64,000 nt of DNA from an uncultured Clostridia bacterium (GCA_947628675.1 CANRAR010000006.1:1-64000); one strand, 5' to 3'; numbered from the stretch's first letter, positions 16,137 to 29,930 are shown. Program-made: numbers and translations. Notes: generated by a model from the letters alone, not told the origin.

Positions 16137-17306
16137 TTATTTGCGGGCGACGCCGCTTGTCCTTGCCGCCGCCGCGACCGCTCGGGCGACCGCCTCGTGC
16201 GCCGAAAGATCGTAGGCGTAGGGCAGGATGTAGTCGGGCGAGAGGTCGCCCTTCACGCAGGAGGCGATGGCCTCGCTCGCCGCAAACATCATTTCGTCGT
16301 TTACCGTGCGGGCGCGGACGTCCAATGCGCCGCGGAAGAGCCCCGGAAATACCAATACATTGTTGATTTGGTTGGGCTTTTCGGAGGAACCCGTGCCCAC
16401 AACTGCGGCACCCGCGGCGAGGGCTTCCTCCCGCGAAATTTCGGGGACGGGGTTGGCGCAGGTGAAAACGACGGGATCTTTTGCCATGGAGCGCACCATG
16501 TCGCCCGTCACACAGCCCGCGACCGAGACGCCGATGAAGACGTCAGCGCCCCGCATGGCGTCTTGCAGGGCGCCCCTGATGTGCCCGCGGTTGGTGAGGG
16601 CGGCGAGCTCCATATGGGCGGGAGAGAGCGTTTCGTCCCCCTCGCAGAGAATGCCGCATTTATCGCAGGCGACGACCTCCCCCACGCCGAAGCGGAGAAG
16701 GTACTTGGCGATGGCCGTGCCCGCCGCCCCTGCGCCGTTGATGACGACGTGGATGTTCTCTCTCTCCTTTCCGACGAGTTTTAAGGCGTTGACGAGGGCG
16801 GCCGCCATGACGACGGCGGTGCCGTGCTGGTCGTCGTGAAAGACGGGGATATCGAGATCCTCTTTGAGGCGGCGCTCGATCTCGAAACAGCGGGGCGCGG
16901 CGATGTCCTCCAAATTGATGCCGCCGAAGGAGCCCGCGAGAAGTTCGACGGTTCTCACAATTTCATCGGGATCCTTGGAGCGGATGCAGAGCGGGAAGGC
17001 ATCTACCCCGCCGAACGCCTTGAAGAGGGCGCACTTGCCCTCCATGACGGGCATCCCCGCCTCGGGGCCGATGTCGCCGAGCCCCAAAACCGCGGTGCCG
17101 TCGGTGATGACGGGCACGGTGTTCCAACGGCGGGTGAGTTCAAAACTCTTTTCGGGGTCCTTTTGAATGGCGAGACAGGGCTCCGCGACGCCCGGCGTAT
17201 AGGCGAGCGAGAGTTTTTCGCGGGTATCCACCTCGACGCGGGGCGCAATTTCGATCTTGCCCCGCCACTTGGCGTGTTCGATGAGCGATTGCTTTCTGTA
17301 ATCCAT
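16137..17306 (-). CDS. NAD(P)-dependent malic enzyme
   Basis: This 389-aa enzyme decarboxylates malate to pyruvate. It has the malic-enzyme signatures SLAYTPGVAEPC, DGTAVLGLGDIGPEAGMPVMEGK with the catalytic Lys, and VFHDDQHGTAVV, then a Rossmann motif VINGAGAAGTAIAKYL. The size is that of the short bacterial type (about 390-410 aa, MaeB core without the phosphotransacetylase tail). The ORF-track start is 77 codons upstream; I chose MDYRKQSL at 17306 behind GAGGAG. It is a single-gene unit with its own strong promoter. Confidence 0.94.
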   Translation of the reverse strand: MDYRKQSLIEHAKWRGKIEIAPRVEVDTREKLSLAYTPGVAEPCLAIQKDPEKSFELTRRWNTVPVITDGTAVLGLGDIGPEAGMPVMEGKCALFKAFGGVDAFPLCIRSKDPDEIVRTVELLAGSFGGINLEDIAAPRCFEIERRLKEDLDIPVFHDDQHGTAVVMAAALVNALKLVGKERENIHVVINGAGAAGTAIAKYLLRFGVGEVVACDKCGILCEGDETLSPAHMELAALTNRGHIRGALQDAMRGADVFIGVSVAGCVTGDMVRSMAKDPVVFTCANPVPEISREEALAAGAAVVGTGSSEKPNQINNVLVFPGLFRGALDVRARTVNDEMMFAASEAIASCVKGDLSPDYILPYAYDLSAHEAVARAVAAAARTSGVARK

Positions 17307-17325
17307 GGCTACTCCTCTTTCTCCC

Positions 17326-17354
17326 ATTATAGCCGAAAAGCGGAGCGGGGTCAA
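17326..17354 (-). promoter_or_regulatory. Promoter of the malic enzyme gene
   Basis: On the minus strand TTGACC, a 17-nt spacer and a perfect TATAAT lie just upstream of the SD. Confidence 0.85.
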
Positions 17355-17362
17355 CAAAAATA

Positions 17363-17396
17363 AAAGCCCGCGCTCTTTTGGAACGCGGGCTTTTTT
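17363..17396 (-). terminator. Rho-independent terminator of the arabinofuranosidase gene
   Basis: A GCCCGCG/CGCGGGC stem with an 11-nt loop is flanked by T-runs on both strands. On the minus strand it is followed by TTTTATTTTT, directly after the GH51 gene and before the malic enzyme promoter. Confidence 0.85.
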
Positions 17397-17404
17397 ACGA
17401 TTTG

Positions 17405-19768
17405 TTACTTGACGGTGAGGCGGAAGCACACGGCGCTGTACGCCTTGATCTCCTGCCCGAGTTTGCCGTCCGAGAAGCCGAGAATTTCCTGCTTGGAGGT
17501 GACCTTCTCCTCCTCCAAGGTATTGAGAGCCTTCCAATCGCTCTCCGCATTGCTCACCTCGGTGTAGTACGCGATGCCCTTGGCTTCGGCGTTCTTCACC
17601 TCGACGTTGAGCTTGATGTTCTCCCCGCTCGCGTTGACGACTTTGAGGATGAGGTCGCCGTTTTCCGCCTTGCTCGCCACGGTGTACAACTTGTTGACGG
17701 TCTTGGCCACGGCGTTGCCCTCCGAGATGAGGGTGCAGGTGCTATCTACGCCCGAGGCATATTGAAGTTTGGAGTTGGGAAGGCGGTACTTGCCTTGGTT
17801 CTGCATGAAGAGTTGCTGGATGTAGTAGTTGGCGCTCTTCACGATCTGCGTGTTGGTGAAGTACATCATATCGACATCCCACTGGTTGGAGATATCGTCG
17901 CCGCCCGTCGCGGGATTCCTATTCGTGTTGGCGACGCCGAACATGGGCGCATACGCAGCGAGTTTAATGATGTCGCCGTTCTCCTCGTAATTCGTCATGA
18001 TCGCCGCCTCGGAAATCGCGGTGATGAGGCTGTTCGGAATGGTGGGATAGCCCGAGGGATTGCCCTCGCCGCCGTTGGCGGAATACTCGCCCACGAAAAC
18101 CTCGTAATAGTTATTGGGCTCGATATCGGAGCGGGCGTAGCCATCATACATACCGGTGAGCTCGAAGAGTTTCGAATAGTTGACGTAGTAGTGCTGGTCG
18201 TGTACACCGTAATCGGCGACCTTCTTGACGTCCGGAATGTCGCCGCGGTTGACGGCAGCCTTTGCGGCCGAACGTGCCGTACCGCCGTTATCCGTGCCCT
18301 TTTGGCAGTCCGAAGAAAACAAACTGTTGCCGACGATGGGCTTGACGTTGTAATCTTTCAGCGCACTTTGGAAGGCGGCGCTCTTCAAGAACTTCTCGTA
18401 GTACTGCGTATAATACGTGCCGAACTGCTCGTTGCCGATGCCGATGTAGTCCATCTCGAAGGGGTCGGGATGGCCGAGTTTTTCGCGGAGTGCGCCCCAC
18501 TTGGTAGTCGTAGCGCCCTTGGCGAATTCGATGAGGTCGATGGCGTCCTGAATGTAGTCGTTCACCTTGTTCCCGTGACGGCCGTTAAGTTCTACGCCTT
18601 TCGGATTGCCCGGGTTTGCGCCGCCCTGGTCGGACAGGCCGCAGTTGACGACGGGCACCGCGCTCGCGCCGAGGTTCTCGCAGAGCAGGAAGTACTCATA
18701 GAAGCCGATGCCGTACTCCATATCGTATCCCCAAAGGTCGCCGTTCTGCCTACGGGTCGCCCACTCGCCGTACGTCGTCACGGTCGTCGCCGCGGCGCCG
18801 TCCTTGACAAGGGTATATTCGAAGGCGGGGATATCGTCTGCACCCGCGGCCGTGCCCGTCTGCACCGCACCGACGGAATTCTTCCAATCGTACACTCTCG
18901 TGCAGTCCGCTCCGCCGACGCCGGCGTCGCCCTCGATGATGCAACCGCCGGGGAAGCGCACGAACTTGGGCCCGAGATCCTTGATGGCGTCGAACACGTA
19001 CTGCTTGATGCCGCCCGTGGAATGCTGCGTCTCCAAAGAGACGGCATCGACGGAATAGGCGCCCGTCTTATTGAACGTGATATCCATCTTGATGTTTTCG
19101 CTCGCCGTAGCGCTTGCGGTGAGCGTCTGTTCGTACTTCACCCAACCGCCCGTTTGGAGCGGGATATCCGCTTCGCAGTAGGTGGTGGTATTGTTCTTGA
19201 CGGTAACCTTCATCGTTGCATCCGAGACCGCCGTCTTGACGAAGGCGGAGAATAGATACTGTACGCCGTTTTCGACCGCCATGGGCATCTCGGTACGCCC
19301 CTTGTTGGAGATGCCGCTGTTTGCCGCCGTCACGTTGACGTTGGCGTAGTTCTTATTGACGCCCTTGTTGGCGTCGGAACCCTGACCCGCGTCTTTGTAA
19401 TATAGTTCGTTCGCAAGCACACCGCCCGAAGACGCTATGGAAAACGAGGCGCCCGTGTTCGTCGGTTGCCAGCCCTGCATTTTTCCGTTGAACGATTCAA
19501 AGGAGCCGTTAAAGACGAGGTTATCGTCGAGGAGATACCCCGCAAAGTTGATATCCTCGAGGAACACGCCGAAGAGCGTATCCGAGATGATACCTGTCAC
19601 ATTGTCGGTGGTCTTGCCGTCGATGGTGAACGTGGCGGCCGCATCGGAAAAGGCAGGCGCCTCACGGTCGGGCGTGACTTGTTCTTCTTCCTCGCCGCCG
19701 CCGCAGGCACACAGCACACACGCAAAGGCGGTGACTGCCGCAATGCACGAGAGCAGTTTTTTCTTCAT
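17405..19768 (-). CDS. GH51-type alpha-L-arabinofuranosidase lipoprotein
   Basis: This 787-aa exported enzyme probably releases arabinose from plant polysaccharides. It has a lipoprotein signal with Cys 22 in VLCAC, and then a CBM4_9-like module (NLVFNGSFESF..GW). The GH51 (beta/alpha)8 core carries the acid/base Glu in YIGIGNEQFG and the nucleophile Glu in VFVGEYSANGG. The C-terminal beta domain typical of the family follows. The ORF-track start is 90 codons upstream and overlaps the promoter; I chose MKKKLLSC at 19768, preceded by AAAGGGGG. No transporter or sugar-metabolism gene sits beside it. Confidence 0.92.
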   Translation of the reverse strand: MKKKLLSCIAAVTAFACVLCACGGGEEEEQVTPDREAPAFSDAAATFTIDGKTTDNVTGIISDTLFGVFLEDINFAGYLLDDNLVFNGSFESFNGKMQGWQPTNTGASFSIASSGGVLANELYYKDAGQGSDANKGVNKNYANVNVTAANSGISNKGRTEMPMAVENGVQYLFSAFVKTAVSDATMKVTVKNNTTTYCEADIPLQTGGWVKYEQTLTASATASENIKMDITFNKTGAYSVDAVSLETQHSTGGIKQYVFDAIKDLGPKFVRFPGGCIIEGDAGVGGADCTRVYDWKNSVGAVQTGTAAGADDIPAFEYTLVKDGAAATTVTTYGEWATRRQNGDLWGYDMEYGIGFYEYFLLCENLGASAVPVVNCGLSDQGGANPGNPKGVELNGRHGNKVNDYIQDAIDLIEFAKGATTTKWGALREKLGHPDPFEMDYIGIGNEQFGTYYTQYYEKFLKSAAFQSALKDYNVKPIVGNSLFSSDCQKGTDNGGTARSAAKAAVNRGDIPDVKKVADYGVHDQHYYVNYSKLFELTGMYDGYARSDIEPNNYYEVFVGEYSANGGEGNPSGYPTIPNSLITAISEAAIMTNYEENGDIIKLAAYAPMFGVANTNRNPATGGDDISNQWDVDMMYFTNTQIVKSANYYIQQLFMQNQGKYRLPNSKLQYASGVDSTCTLISEGNAVAKTVNKLYTVASKAENGDLILKVVNASGENIKLNVEVKNAEAKGIAYYTEVSNAESDWKALNTLEEEKVTSKQEILGFSDGKLGQEIKAYSAVCFRLTVK

Positions 19769-19796
19769 AATTCTTTTCCCCCTTTCGGTTTGTTCC

Positions 19797-19825
19797 ATTA
19801 TAACATAAAATTTCGGCATGTGCAA
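19797..19825 (-). promoter_or_regulatory. Promoter of the arabinofuranosidase gene
   Basis: On the minus strand TTGCAC, a 17-nt spacer and TATAAT lie about 20 nt before the SD. No obvious operator was seen. Confidence 0.75.
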
Positions 19826-19934
19826 CAGCCGCGCGGAAATTTGTTCGAAAAATCCGAGAACGAAACCATTCGGGGCTCCCGAAAAAGGTTTGCGTAGCAA
19901 AGATTTTGCGGGGAGAGACGCAGCAAGCGGTAAA

Positions 19935-19976
19935 AAAAACATCAAAATCCGAGGGCGAAAGCCCTCGGATTTTGAT
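19935..19976 (-). terminator. Terminator of tRNA-Ser
   Basis: ATCAAAATCCGAGGGC pairs perfectly with GCCCTCGGATTTTGAT (16 bp). On the minus strand the stem is followed by GTTTTTTTTACC. It directly follows a duplicate copy of the tRNA 3' end. Confidence 0.85.
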
Positions 19977-19994
19977 GGCGCAGAGTGGGAGATT
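19976..19994 (-). repeat. Direct duplicate of the tRNA-Ser 3' end
   Basis: TGGCGCAGAGTGGGAGATT is identical to the plus-strand reading of the tRNA-Ser 3' end at 20128-20146, including the encoded CCA. After a family C insert, TGAACTCCCGG at 20054 continues the T-arm sequence, so a longer duplicate (about 30 nt) has been interrupted. Confidence 0.85.
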
Positions 19995-20053
19995 ACTTCG
20001 CGCCACGCGATGGCGCTTGTGCCGCGCTTAGTAGACAAATGGTGCGCGCGGGG
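19995..20053 (+). repeat. Family C small insertion element, copy 1 (59 bp)
   Basis: It starts ACTTCGCG and ends GCGCGGGG, with CTTAGTAGACAAAT inside. It sits exactly between GATT and TGAACTCCCGG of the duplicated tRNA end; removing it restores the tRNA sequence GATTTGAACTCCCGG. Confidence 0.75.
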
Positions 20054-20078
20054 TGAACTCCCGGCGGGGGTTCTTCAT

Positions 20079-20142
20079 TCCCACTCTGCGCCAGAGCCCC
20101 CCGAGGACAAGCGTCCTCGGGGGGCTCTGGCGCAGAGTGGGA
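20079..20142. repeat. 30-bp inverted repeat fused to the tRNA-Ser 3' end
   Basis: Arms 20079-20108 and 20113-20142 are perfectly complementary. The outer 14-15 bases of one arm are the tRNA 3' end itself (TGGCGCAGAGTGGGA), and the inner part is GAGCCCCCCGAGGAC. A transcript of this tRNA could fold its acceptor strand into the hairpin instead of the cloverleaf. Confidence 0.85.
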
Positions 20143-20218
20143 GATTTGAACTCCCGGTAAGCTTTTGACCTACACACGATTTCCAATCGTGCTCCTTAAG
20201 CCGCTCGGACAACTCTGC
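20128..20218 (-). tRNA. tRNA-Ser (anticodon GGA)
   Basis: The minus strand reads GCAGAGT..ACTCTGC with a 7-bp acceptor stem, discriminator G and encoded CCA. The anticodon arm CACGA-TTGGAAA-TCGTG carries GGA, which reads serine UCC/UCU codons. A long class II variable arm and the T-arm GGGAG-TTCAAAT-CTCCC are present. The length of 91 nt is normal for tRNA-Ser. The 3' end is followed by an inverted and a direct partial copy of itself. Confidence 0.97.
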
Positions 20219-20292
20219 AAAAGACAATGCCATTTTACACGAAATGCCCGCAAATTGCAACAATTTTTGCCGTCTTTTGCAAAGAAATTTTG

Positions 20293-22869
<2,577 letters not shown>

Positions 22870-22927
22870 AATGTCCCCTCCCGCTTTTCTCTGTTCCCTT
22901 CTATTATACCGCAAACGCGCGCCGATA

Positions 22928-23033
22928 AAACAAAAAGAGCGCGGCATCGCGGCTGCGCCCCCATTTATGCGGCCTATATTTATAAAGCCGCTCCCACACA
23001 AAAAGAGCGCGGCCTTGCGGCTACGCCCTTTTG
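22928..23033 (-). terminator. Tandem terminator-like hairpins after the giant MBG gene
   Basis: Two related units (AAAAAGAGCGCGGC..GCGGCT.CGCCC on the plus strand, at 22931-22962 and 22998-23028) each form a stem of about 10 bp followed by TTTTTG on the minus strand. They lie between the end of the long minus-strand array and clpB, and should end the array transcript. The second overlaps the clpB promoter region. Confidence 0.65.
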
Positions 23034-23036
23034 CGG

Positions 23037-26000
23037 TTACTGCTTATTGTCGGGGGGAAGTGCCTCGCTTTGGGGGCTCGTGGCGCCGCCCGTCGCCGTT
23101 GTGGGCTCGTTGAGCCATGTGATGGTGCCCTCTTCTTCGATCGTGATGTCGTAATACTCCGTCACGTCGTTCTCATTGCTGTCGAGCACCTTCACGTTTT
23201 CCTTTAACAGCGTGTTCTTCGCCGATACCTGCGCGAGGAGGAGTTGCCCCGTCATGGTGCATTGGAGATGGTGCCCCTCCAAAAGGGTATTGACGGTGAG
23301 GTAATACAGGGATTGGTCGCTCCCATTCACGTGGTAATCTCTCTCTACGTCGCTCCCCTCATCGGTGCGGCTCACCTTCATGTTGATGGTGTGGATGGTG
23401 AGTTTGCGCTGCGTCACATTGAGCACCGTTGCATCCTCTTTCGGGTCTTTGGGATTGCCGCCGACGAAGATGAAGCGGTTCTGCTTCGTGAGGTCAGTAT
23501 CCCCGTTGCTGACGGTGCAGATGCTGTTTGTCAAAACCCCCGCCGCGGTGAGCACGCCAGGCTCGGTGATGCCCGTGAACGTAATGTGGATCCAGTCCGT
23601 GGATAACCCGGCGGGAAGGGGGGCAAGGAAACGCACCTCGGATTGGGTGTGGATAAGCGGTTTGCCGTCGTACTGCTTATTGTGGGTATAGAGGAATACG
23701 TAGATGGCGGTCTGGACGCGGAGCCGTCCCAAATCGCCCACCTCTATTTCGTAGTTATCCTTTACGCTCACGCCGCCGTAGGTAGTCAGGACGATCTTGA
23801 CATCCCCATCATCGAAGGTATTTTCAACGTCGCCGAATACATACTTGCCGTCCTCGCCGAGGGTATCGGTGATATTCGTCACTTCCTTCCCCAGCACGGT
23901 GAGGCTGTGTCCCGAAAGCACCCCGCGGTCTCCGTTTCCGTCCGCACGTTCGTAATCGAAATCGGCGCTATGCGGTTGTCCGTCGTAACCCCACGTGCCG
24001 CCTTGGCTTGTGATGAGAACATGGCGCTTCGTGATGGTGATGGTGCCCCACGTCCAAGTGATGTCGTAGTTTCTTATGAGATCTTCGCCGGCGCCGGGTT
24101 CGCCATGATAGATGTGGTACTCCCCTTTCCACTCATTGTTGTACTTTATGTCTTTGGTCTCCATAAAGTTGATGAAGGAAGCGTAGGTCTCCGCGGTGAT
24201 TTCATGCCCGTATACGAGCCCCCGCTTGCCGTCTGCATCAAACTCTTCCGCGGTGTACCCCATCACGCTGTGGCTTTGACCGTCATAGACAAAACTTTCA
24301 CTACCCGTCGTAACATTCACGGGGCGCGGCGTAATGGTGATCGTGCCATTTACCCACGTGATCTCGTAATTTTCCGTCAAGTCATCGGCGCCTTCCCCGC
24401 CGTTCACGTTGCCGAGAATGCGCACAGAGGATACCGTATTATTTCCGTTTGCGGTATCCCAAACATTGGTATAGGTGGGGTAGTTCGCGGAGAGTATATG
24501 CCCCGCCAAGATCCCCCGCTCGCCGTCCTCCAAGACCTCCTCCGCGGTGTACTCCTCTACTTTGTGCCCTTGGCCGTCATAGACGAATTCGCCGTCGTGC
24601 GTCGTGATCGTCACGGGGCGCTTCGTCACCTCCAACGTGCCCCATTGATAGCGAAGTTCGTAATTTCCCGTGACCTCTTTCTCGCCCGATTGAATGGTGA
24701 TCCCTAACGTCATTTCATTGTTGAGCAACTGCACGGTGGTTATGCTGTTCCACTTCGTGTATTCCACCAAAAATTCGTGCCCTGTCACGAGCCCCGTGTG
24801 CCCCTCTTCGTTGAACGGCTCCGGCGTACATTCTTTCAGTTCGAACGCATTCCCGTCATAGACGTGGGTGTCGCTGGGCGTCGTAATCGTCAAAGGACGC
24901 GGTGTGACCGTAATTGTATTGTAGTAGTAATTGTCGAACTGGTAGTTTTGGGTGACATCCTCGCTACCCGCCATAACTTTTATGTTCGCATATTTCAATT
25001 CGTTGAGTTTACTTCCAACATCATGAAGAATCGGTGCAGTGACATCCGCCGAAACTTGATGCCCGCTTACAAGCCCTCTTTCATTTTCCGTGAATTTCTC
25101 CCATGTAAACGTTTCCACGGAAAAATCTGTATCATCATAAACGTGGCTACCCTCGTCCGATGTAAGAGCCACGGGTCGCGGTGTAATGGTAATGGTGCCC
25201 CACTCCCATGTGATGTCGTAATTTTCCGTGACATTTTGACCGCCTTGGAGGATGCGCGCGGAATTGATATCCAACTTGTTGTTTTCCGCTTTCGTCTCCC
25301 ACACGTTGGTGATAGAAGGGTAAGTCGTGGAGAGTGTGTGCCCGTCTACAAGCTTATAGTAGGGATTTCCCTCCTCCGTACCCCAACCTTGATCCCAATT
25401 CCAAGAGGTATAGGACATTACTTGACGCGGTTCGCCGTTGTAAACGTAGCTATGAGACCCCGTAAGAATCTTCACTTTGCGCCGCAGAATTTCCACCGTA
25501 CCGTATACCCGCGTGAGGTCGTAGTTCTTTTCGTAATCGACCGTCGAACCGTCCCCGCGGACGATTGCAAAACTCAACGGCTCGTTGATGTACTTGCCGT
25601 CCTTTTCTGCAAAGGACGCGTCGATGAACGCTTTATATTCGATTTTGAGGGTATGCCCGTCCGCAAGTCTCAAGAAGCCCTCTTCTTCCCAACCGTATTC
25701 CCAATTCCAATCGGTAGCGGAATCCGCTTTATGCGGTTCGCCGTCATACACGATGTCATCGAGCGACCCCGTGAGAATTTTCACTTTCCGCTTTGTCACC
25801 GTAATGGTGCCGTACTCATCGTGGATTTCGTAGTTGTCCGTCACGTTATCGCCGTTTTCATCGGAGATGTGATAGATGAGAACGTTGTCCTTCTCGTCCA
25901 CTTCGATGAGCGTCGTGCCCCCCGTGACGACCAGGTTTTGATTGAGTGCAAGCCCTACGTCTTTGCCATTCTCGGTATATGTGTACGCGTCCGCCCCCCA

Positions 26001-29000
26001 AAAAGAGTGTTCCGTATCGTCATAGACGAACTCTTTCGACTTTGACGTGATCGTGATAGGGCGGTATTTAATGGTGACTGTGCCGTAGGTGTAAGTGATT
26101 TCGTAGTTCTCCGTGACGGGTTTGCCGTTTTCGTCGAAAATGTCCACCACGGGCGTGTTTGTGTACGGATCGTTCTCGCCTTTTGCTTCCTTGAAGATGT
26201 AAATGCTGTCCTTATTCTCTGCGGTTTCCACGATGCGCCAAATCTGATTCGGTGCGCGGGTCGTCCCGTCGAGCAGTTCCAGCGTATCGATGTCGTAGCG
26301 GTGCTCTTGGCCGTTGTAGGTGAATACGGCCGTCTGCGTTTGGATATGCAGGGGGCGCAGGGTGATCTCGACCTCGCCGAAGACGACCGTCACGTCGTAA
26401 TTTTCCGTCACGTCGCCGTACACTTCCGCAACAATGCGCGCCGTGAAGGCAATTTCGTGCGTGCCGACGTTCGCCATTTTGTCCTTTTGGGTGTATTCGA
26501 TCTTCACCTCGTGCCCGTCGAGTTTGGGCGCGCCCTCGGGATAGACGACGGTGCAGTTTTCGTAGTCGGTCTCCCGCCACGAAATGCCGTCATAGACGTA
26601 CGGCCCGCGGTCGTGCGTGAGCACCGTGATGGGGCGGCGGTCGATCTTCACCGTGCCGTAGACGACGATTAAGGTATAATTTCTTGAAATATCCTCCCCG
26701 TTCGCATATACCTTGACCGTCATCTCGTTGGAATAGGGGGCTTCGCGCGCGTCGAGGAAGGAGGCGTAGCCTTCGAGCACGAGGCGGTGCGTCTCCGCCG
26801 CGAGTTGCTTTTCCGAGGTGACTTCCGCAGAGGCATAGGTGTGCTCTGTGCCGTCGTAGACGATCGCATCGCCCTTCGTCGTCACGGTGATTTCGCGCGG
26901 CGTGATCTCTACCCTGTTCGTGCGGACGTAGGTGACGTCGTAATTCTTCCCGCAGTCGTCGCCGCCCTCGGGGCCGATAAAGACCTCGTCAAAGTCGAGT
27001 TCGTTCACCCTGCTGTCCCACACGTTGACGATCTGCGGCGCGGTGACGTTCGCCTTATAGACGTGCCCGTCGGCGAGCCCTTCCACATCGTACCCCGCCT
27101 CGCTGTGCGCGGCGGCGTCGTATTCCCATGTGTTCCCGTGGGCAGTCACGGTGAGGGGGCGCAGGTCGATGACGATGCTCCCCGCCTTCCATGTGACATG
27201 ATAATTTTGGGTGACGGGAGTCCCCGCTCCGTCGCAAATCGCCTTGCCGTCGGGGTCGTTGTCGTAACTGCCCGCGTCGGTGAACGCCTCATAGGTGCCC
27301 GCGGCGTAGTGGTCCTCGGCGAGGGATCCGCTCTCCACGCTCCATTCTTCGGCGGTGTGCGCTTTCCCGTCGTACACCGCGTGATAGTCGCCCGCGCACA
27401 GGGTCACTTCGCGCCGCAGAATGACGACCGTCCCCCACTGCCAATGCACGGTATAGTTGGCCGTCACGTCCTCGCCGTTCGCGTCCTTGATCTTCACCGC
27501 GGTCTCGTCCAAAGAGTTCTCGTAGCCCGCCTCGTTCGCCTCCGTCCATTGCTTGAAGGCCGCCTCCACGGTGTGCCCGTCAACGAGTTGCGTCCCCACG
27601 GCGGTGTACGATGCCTTGCCGTGCTCTTTCGCATCGTATGTAACAGTGTCCGAACCCGTTGTTAAGGTCACCTCGCGCTTTTGTACCGTAAGTTCGCCGT
27701 AGGTCACAATGCGGATGATATAATTGCCCGTCAGGTTATCCGTCGCGTCCCTGTTTCGTGAAGGCGTCCCGTCCGACACAGTGAAGGCAAGTTCGTTGGA
27801 TACGGGCGTATCGCTGTAATTTGTGATGCTCGCAACAGCCGACGGAACCAGGGTGTGCCCCTCCACGGGAAGGTACCTTCCCTCCTGCGCGGGCAAGATC
27901 TCAAACCCTAACTCCGTATGCGCCTGCCCGTCATAGGGGAAGGACTGCGAGTTGGTCGTCACTTCCACGACGCGTTGGAGAATGTGCACCTTGCCGTAAA
28001 CTTTGTCAATATCGTAGTTGGCGCTGACATCGTCCTCCCCGTCGTATACCCTAATATCGGGTTCATTGCTCCGCTCGCCCGCGTCCTTCATGACGAGAAC
28101 ATCGAAAAATTTCAGTTCCTGTCCCGCCGCAAGGGCGCCTTCAAGGTCATACGCCTTTTCTTCTACACCGTAGCGATGCTCAATGCCGTCGTAGACGAAT
28201 TCCGCGCTGTGCGTCTCCACCTTAATGGCGAGTTTCGTCACGGTCACCGTGCCGTAATGCTCAATGATCTCGTAGTTCTCCGCCGAAATCGGGGTCTCGC
28301 CGTCTTGGATAGTGAACTGCGGCTCGTTCGGATATTCCTTCGCGTTCTGCACACAGAGCGTATCGGTGCGCGTGATGGTCTGCTTTCCCGCAAGCCCATC
28401 GGCGGTGAGGTCGTTATAGGTATGCTCCGTGCCGTCGTAGGGAATTTCATGCGACTCGGTCGAAAGCGTAAGTTCGCGCTTGTGAATGGTGACCGTGCCC
28501 GTTGTAACCGACACATCGTAGTTAGCCGTCACTTCATCGTTGCCCGCTCCTACGAAAATAGCGATCGTCGGGTTATTTATGTGGCCGTCCTCGTTCGCCT
28601 CCGTAAAGGCGTAATTGCCGCCCGTGAACCGAATTTCATGCTCCAAATCTACGAGAAGCCCCGCGTCGTCGCCCTCGTCGTTATATGTCAGCGTCGTTTC
28701 GTCATACTTATACTCTTTCCCGTCGTAGGTGAAGGTAGCCGACTGCGTCGTCACGTGTAGCGCGCGCTTGTGAATGATGACCGTGCCCGCTGTAACCGAC
28801 ACATCGTAGTTGCCCGTCACTTCATCGTCGCCCACGTAGATACCAATGATCGGCGCATTCTGGTAGCCTTCCTCATTCGCCTCCGTAAAGGCGTAATTGC
28901 CGCCCGTGAACCGAATTTCATGCCCCAAATCTACGAGAAGCCCCCCATCGTCGCCCTCGTCGGTTTTTAGCGTACCTACGCCATATTCGTGCTCCTTGCC

Positions 29001-29930
29001 GTCGTATGTAAATTCGTCGCCCTGCGTCGTCACGGTAAGTTCGCGCGGCGTCACCTTCAATGTGCCGTACTTGCGCGTCACTTTGTATTTGCCCGTCACG
29101 TCGTTGCCGTCCTCGTCGAGAATGTGGAAATGGCCGTCTCTTTCGGGGCAATTTTGTATCTCGCCGACGTCCGTCAAAGACGCAAAAATCGTGCCCTCTT
29201 CCTCGATCCGATGCCCCTCGGCGAGCCCGTCGCCCTCCAAAATGATCTCCTCGGCGGAGTGCGGCTTGCCATCGTATTCATAGGTCTCGGAGGCCGTCGT
29301 CACGGTGAGTTTCCGCGCGATCTCCGTCACGTCGCGGTCGGCGACGTTCACGCTGTAAGAGGCCGTCACGTCCTCCCCGTCCGCACTCAAAATGGTGACG
29401 GCGTCAAGGTCGGCGACGATGTTTACGATGTCGCCGCTCTTTTCCACCTTGGTATAATCGTTGACTTGCAACACGTCGTCATAGCACAAATTTGCCGTGA
29501 ACGAGGGCGTATTGCCGTAGACGATCGAACTATCCGCAACACTCACCACCGTCTCCATGGGGTCGATGGTGAAGGAGAAAACCTCTCCGCCCGGGCGGGA
29601 CGTGCCCACGATGCTCTTGCCCACGGCGCGGCACTCGTAAGTTCCCGCCGCACGGGGCTCCTTCTCGCTCCAAACCTCGGTGCCCTTCAGGCGGAACTCG
29701 AACCCCGCGCCGCCGAACACCGAACTCGCCTGCATGGAGAGCGGCTGGCCGTAGAAAAATTTCGTCTGCGGAACGGAGACGGCGGTCACCTGCCCCGCGA
29801 CGCCCATCATCGCGCCCGCGGCGGCGAGCAGCATGAGGAAGATGAGCAAAAAGAGCAAACGGAAGCGCCAGAAGCGCTCAAACCTGCGCTTCCGCTTTTC
29901 CAGCTTGTTCTTGTATGCTTCGTATAACAT
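23037..29930 (-). CDS. Giant membrane-anchored MBG/YDG-type repeat protein (2297 aa)
   Basis: The N-terminus is strongly basic ([16 protein letters not shown]) and is followed by one TM helix (residues about 27-47) with no cleavage motif. The protein is therefore a signal-anchored type II membrane protein with the bulk outside. From about residue 200, some 20 repeats of about 80-95 residues follow, each of the form LTVTT.S..F.YDGKEH ... GH ... N ... DVT.NYDI...YGTVTI..R. This is the pattern of MBG/YDG immunoglobulin-like modules in bacterial surface proteins. No sortase signal or lipobox is present. GGAG precedes the ATG by 7 nt. It is the last gene of the AAA+ array and presumably its structural product or client. 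Confidence 0.85.
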   Translation of the reverse strand: MLYEAYKNKLEKRKRRFERFWRFRLLFLLIFLMLLAAAGAMMGVAGQVTAVSVPQTKFFYGQPLSMQASSVFGGAGFEFRLKGTEVWSEKEPRAAGTYECRAVGKSIVGTSRPGGEVFSFTIDPMETVVSVADSSIVYGNTPSFTANLCYDDVLQVNDYTKVEKSGDIVNIVADLDAVTILSADGEDVTASYSVNVADRDVTEIARKLTVTTASETYEYDGKPHSAEEIILEGDGLAEGHRIEEEGTIFASLTDVGEIQNCPERDGHFHILDEDGNDVTGKYKVTRKYGTLKVTPRELTVTTQGDEFTYDGKEHEYGVGTLKTDEGDDGGLLVDLGHEIRFTGGNYAFTEANEEGYQNAPIIGIYVGDDEVTGNYDVSVTAGTVIIHKRALHVTTQSATFTYDGKEYKYDETTLTYNDEGDDAGLLVDLEHEIRFTGGNYAFTEANEDGHINNPTIAIFVGAGNDEVTANYDVSVTTGTVTIHKRELTLSTESHEIPYDGTEHTYNDLTADGLAGKQTITRTDTLCVQNAKEYPNEPQFTIQDGETPISAENYEIIEHYGTVTVTKLAIKVETHSAEFVYDGIEHRYGVEEKAYDLEGALAAGQELKFFDVLVMKDAGERSNEPDIRVYDGEDDVSANYDIDKVYGKVHILQRVVEVTTNSQSFPYDGQAHTELGFEILPAQEGRYLPVEGHTLVPSAVASITNYSDTPVSNELAFTVSDGTPSRNRDATDNLTGNYIIRIVTYGELTVQKREVTLTTGSDTVTYDAKEHGKASYTAVGTQLVDGHTVEAAFKQWTEANEAGYENSLDETAVKIKDANGEDVTANYTVHWQWGTVVILRREVTLCAGDYHAVYDGKAHTAEEWSVESGSLAEDHYAAGTYEAFTDAGSYDNDPDGKAICDGAGTPVTQNYHVTWKAGSIVIDLRPLTVTAHGNTWEYDAAAHSEAGYDVEGLADGHVYKANVTAPQIVNVWDSRVNELDFDEVFIGPEGGDDCGKNYDVTYVRTNRVEITPREITVTTKGDAIVYDGTEHTYASAEVTSEKQLAAETHRLVLEGYASFLDAREAPYSNEMTVKVYANGEDISRNYTLIVVYGTVKIDRRPITVLTHDRGPYVYDGISWRETDYENCTVVYPEGAPKLDGHEVKIEYTQKDKMANVGTHEIAFTARIVAEVYGDVTENYDVTVVFGEVEITLRPLHIQTQTAVFTYNGQEHRYDIDTLELLDGTTRAPNQIWRIVETAENKDSIYIFKEAKGENDPYTNTPVVDIFDENGKPVTENYEITYTYGTVTIKYRPITITSKSKEFVYDDTEHSFWGADAYTYTENGKDVGLALNQNLVVTGGTTLIEVDEKDNVLIYHISDENGDNVTDNYEIHDEYGTITVTKRKVKILTGSLDDIVYDGEPHKADSATDWNWEYGWEEEGFLRLADGHTLKIEYKAFIDASFAEKDGKYINEPLSFAIVRGDGSTVDYEKNYDLTRVYGTVEILRRKVKILTGSHSYVYNGEPRQVMSYTSWNWDQGWGTEEGNPYYKLVDGHTLSTTYPSITNVWETKAENNKLDINSARILQGGQNVTENYDITWEWGTITITPRPVALTSDEGSHVYDDTDFSVETFTWEKFTENERGLVSGHQVSADVTAPILHDVGSKLNELKYANIKVMAGSEDVTQNYQFDNYYYNTITVTPRPLTITTPSDTHVYDGNAFELKECTPEPFNEEGHTGLVTGHEFLVEYTKWNSITTVQLLNNEMTLGITIQSGEKEVTGNYELRYQWGTLEVTKRPVTITTHDGEFVYDGQGHKVEEYTAEEVLEDGERGILAGHILSANYPTYTNVWDTANGNNTVSSVRILGNVNGGEGADDLTENYEITWVNGTITITPRPVNVTTGSESFVYDGQSHSVMGYTAEEFDADGKRGLVYGHEITAETYASFINFMETKDIKYNNEWKGEYHIYHGEPGAGEDLIRNYDITWTWGTITITKRHVLITSQGGTWGYDGQPHSADFDYERADGNGDRGVLSGHSLTVLGKEVTNITDTLGEDGKYVFGDVENTFDDGDVKIVLTTYGGVSVKDNYEIEVGDLGRLRVQTAIYVFLYTHNKQYDGKPLIHTQSEVRFLAPLPAGLSTDWIHITFTGITEPGVLTAAGVLTNSICTVSNGDTDLTKQNRFIFVGGNPKDPKEDATVLNVTQRKLTIHTINMKVSRTDEGSDVERDYHVNGSDQSLYYLTVNTLLEGHHLQCTMTGQLLLAQVSAKNTLLKENVKVLDSNENDVTEYYDITIEEEGTITWLNEPTTATGGATSPQSEALPPDNKQ

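Noticed and set aside
17378-19255. 625-aa plus-strand ORF opposite the arabinofuranosidase
   Set aside because: Antisense to a GH51 enzyme with both catalytic motifs; composition typical of a shadow frame.
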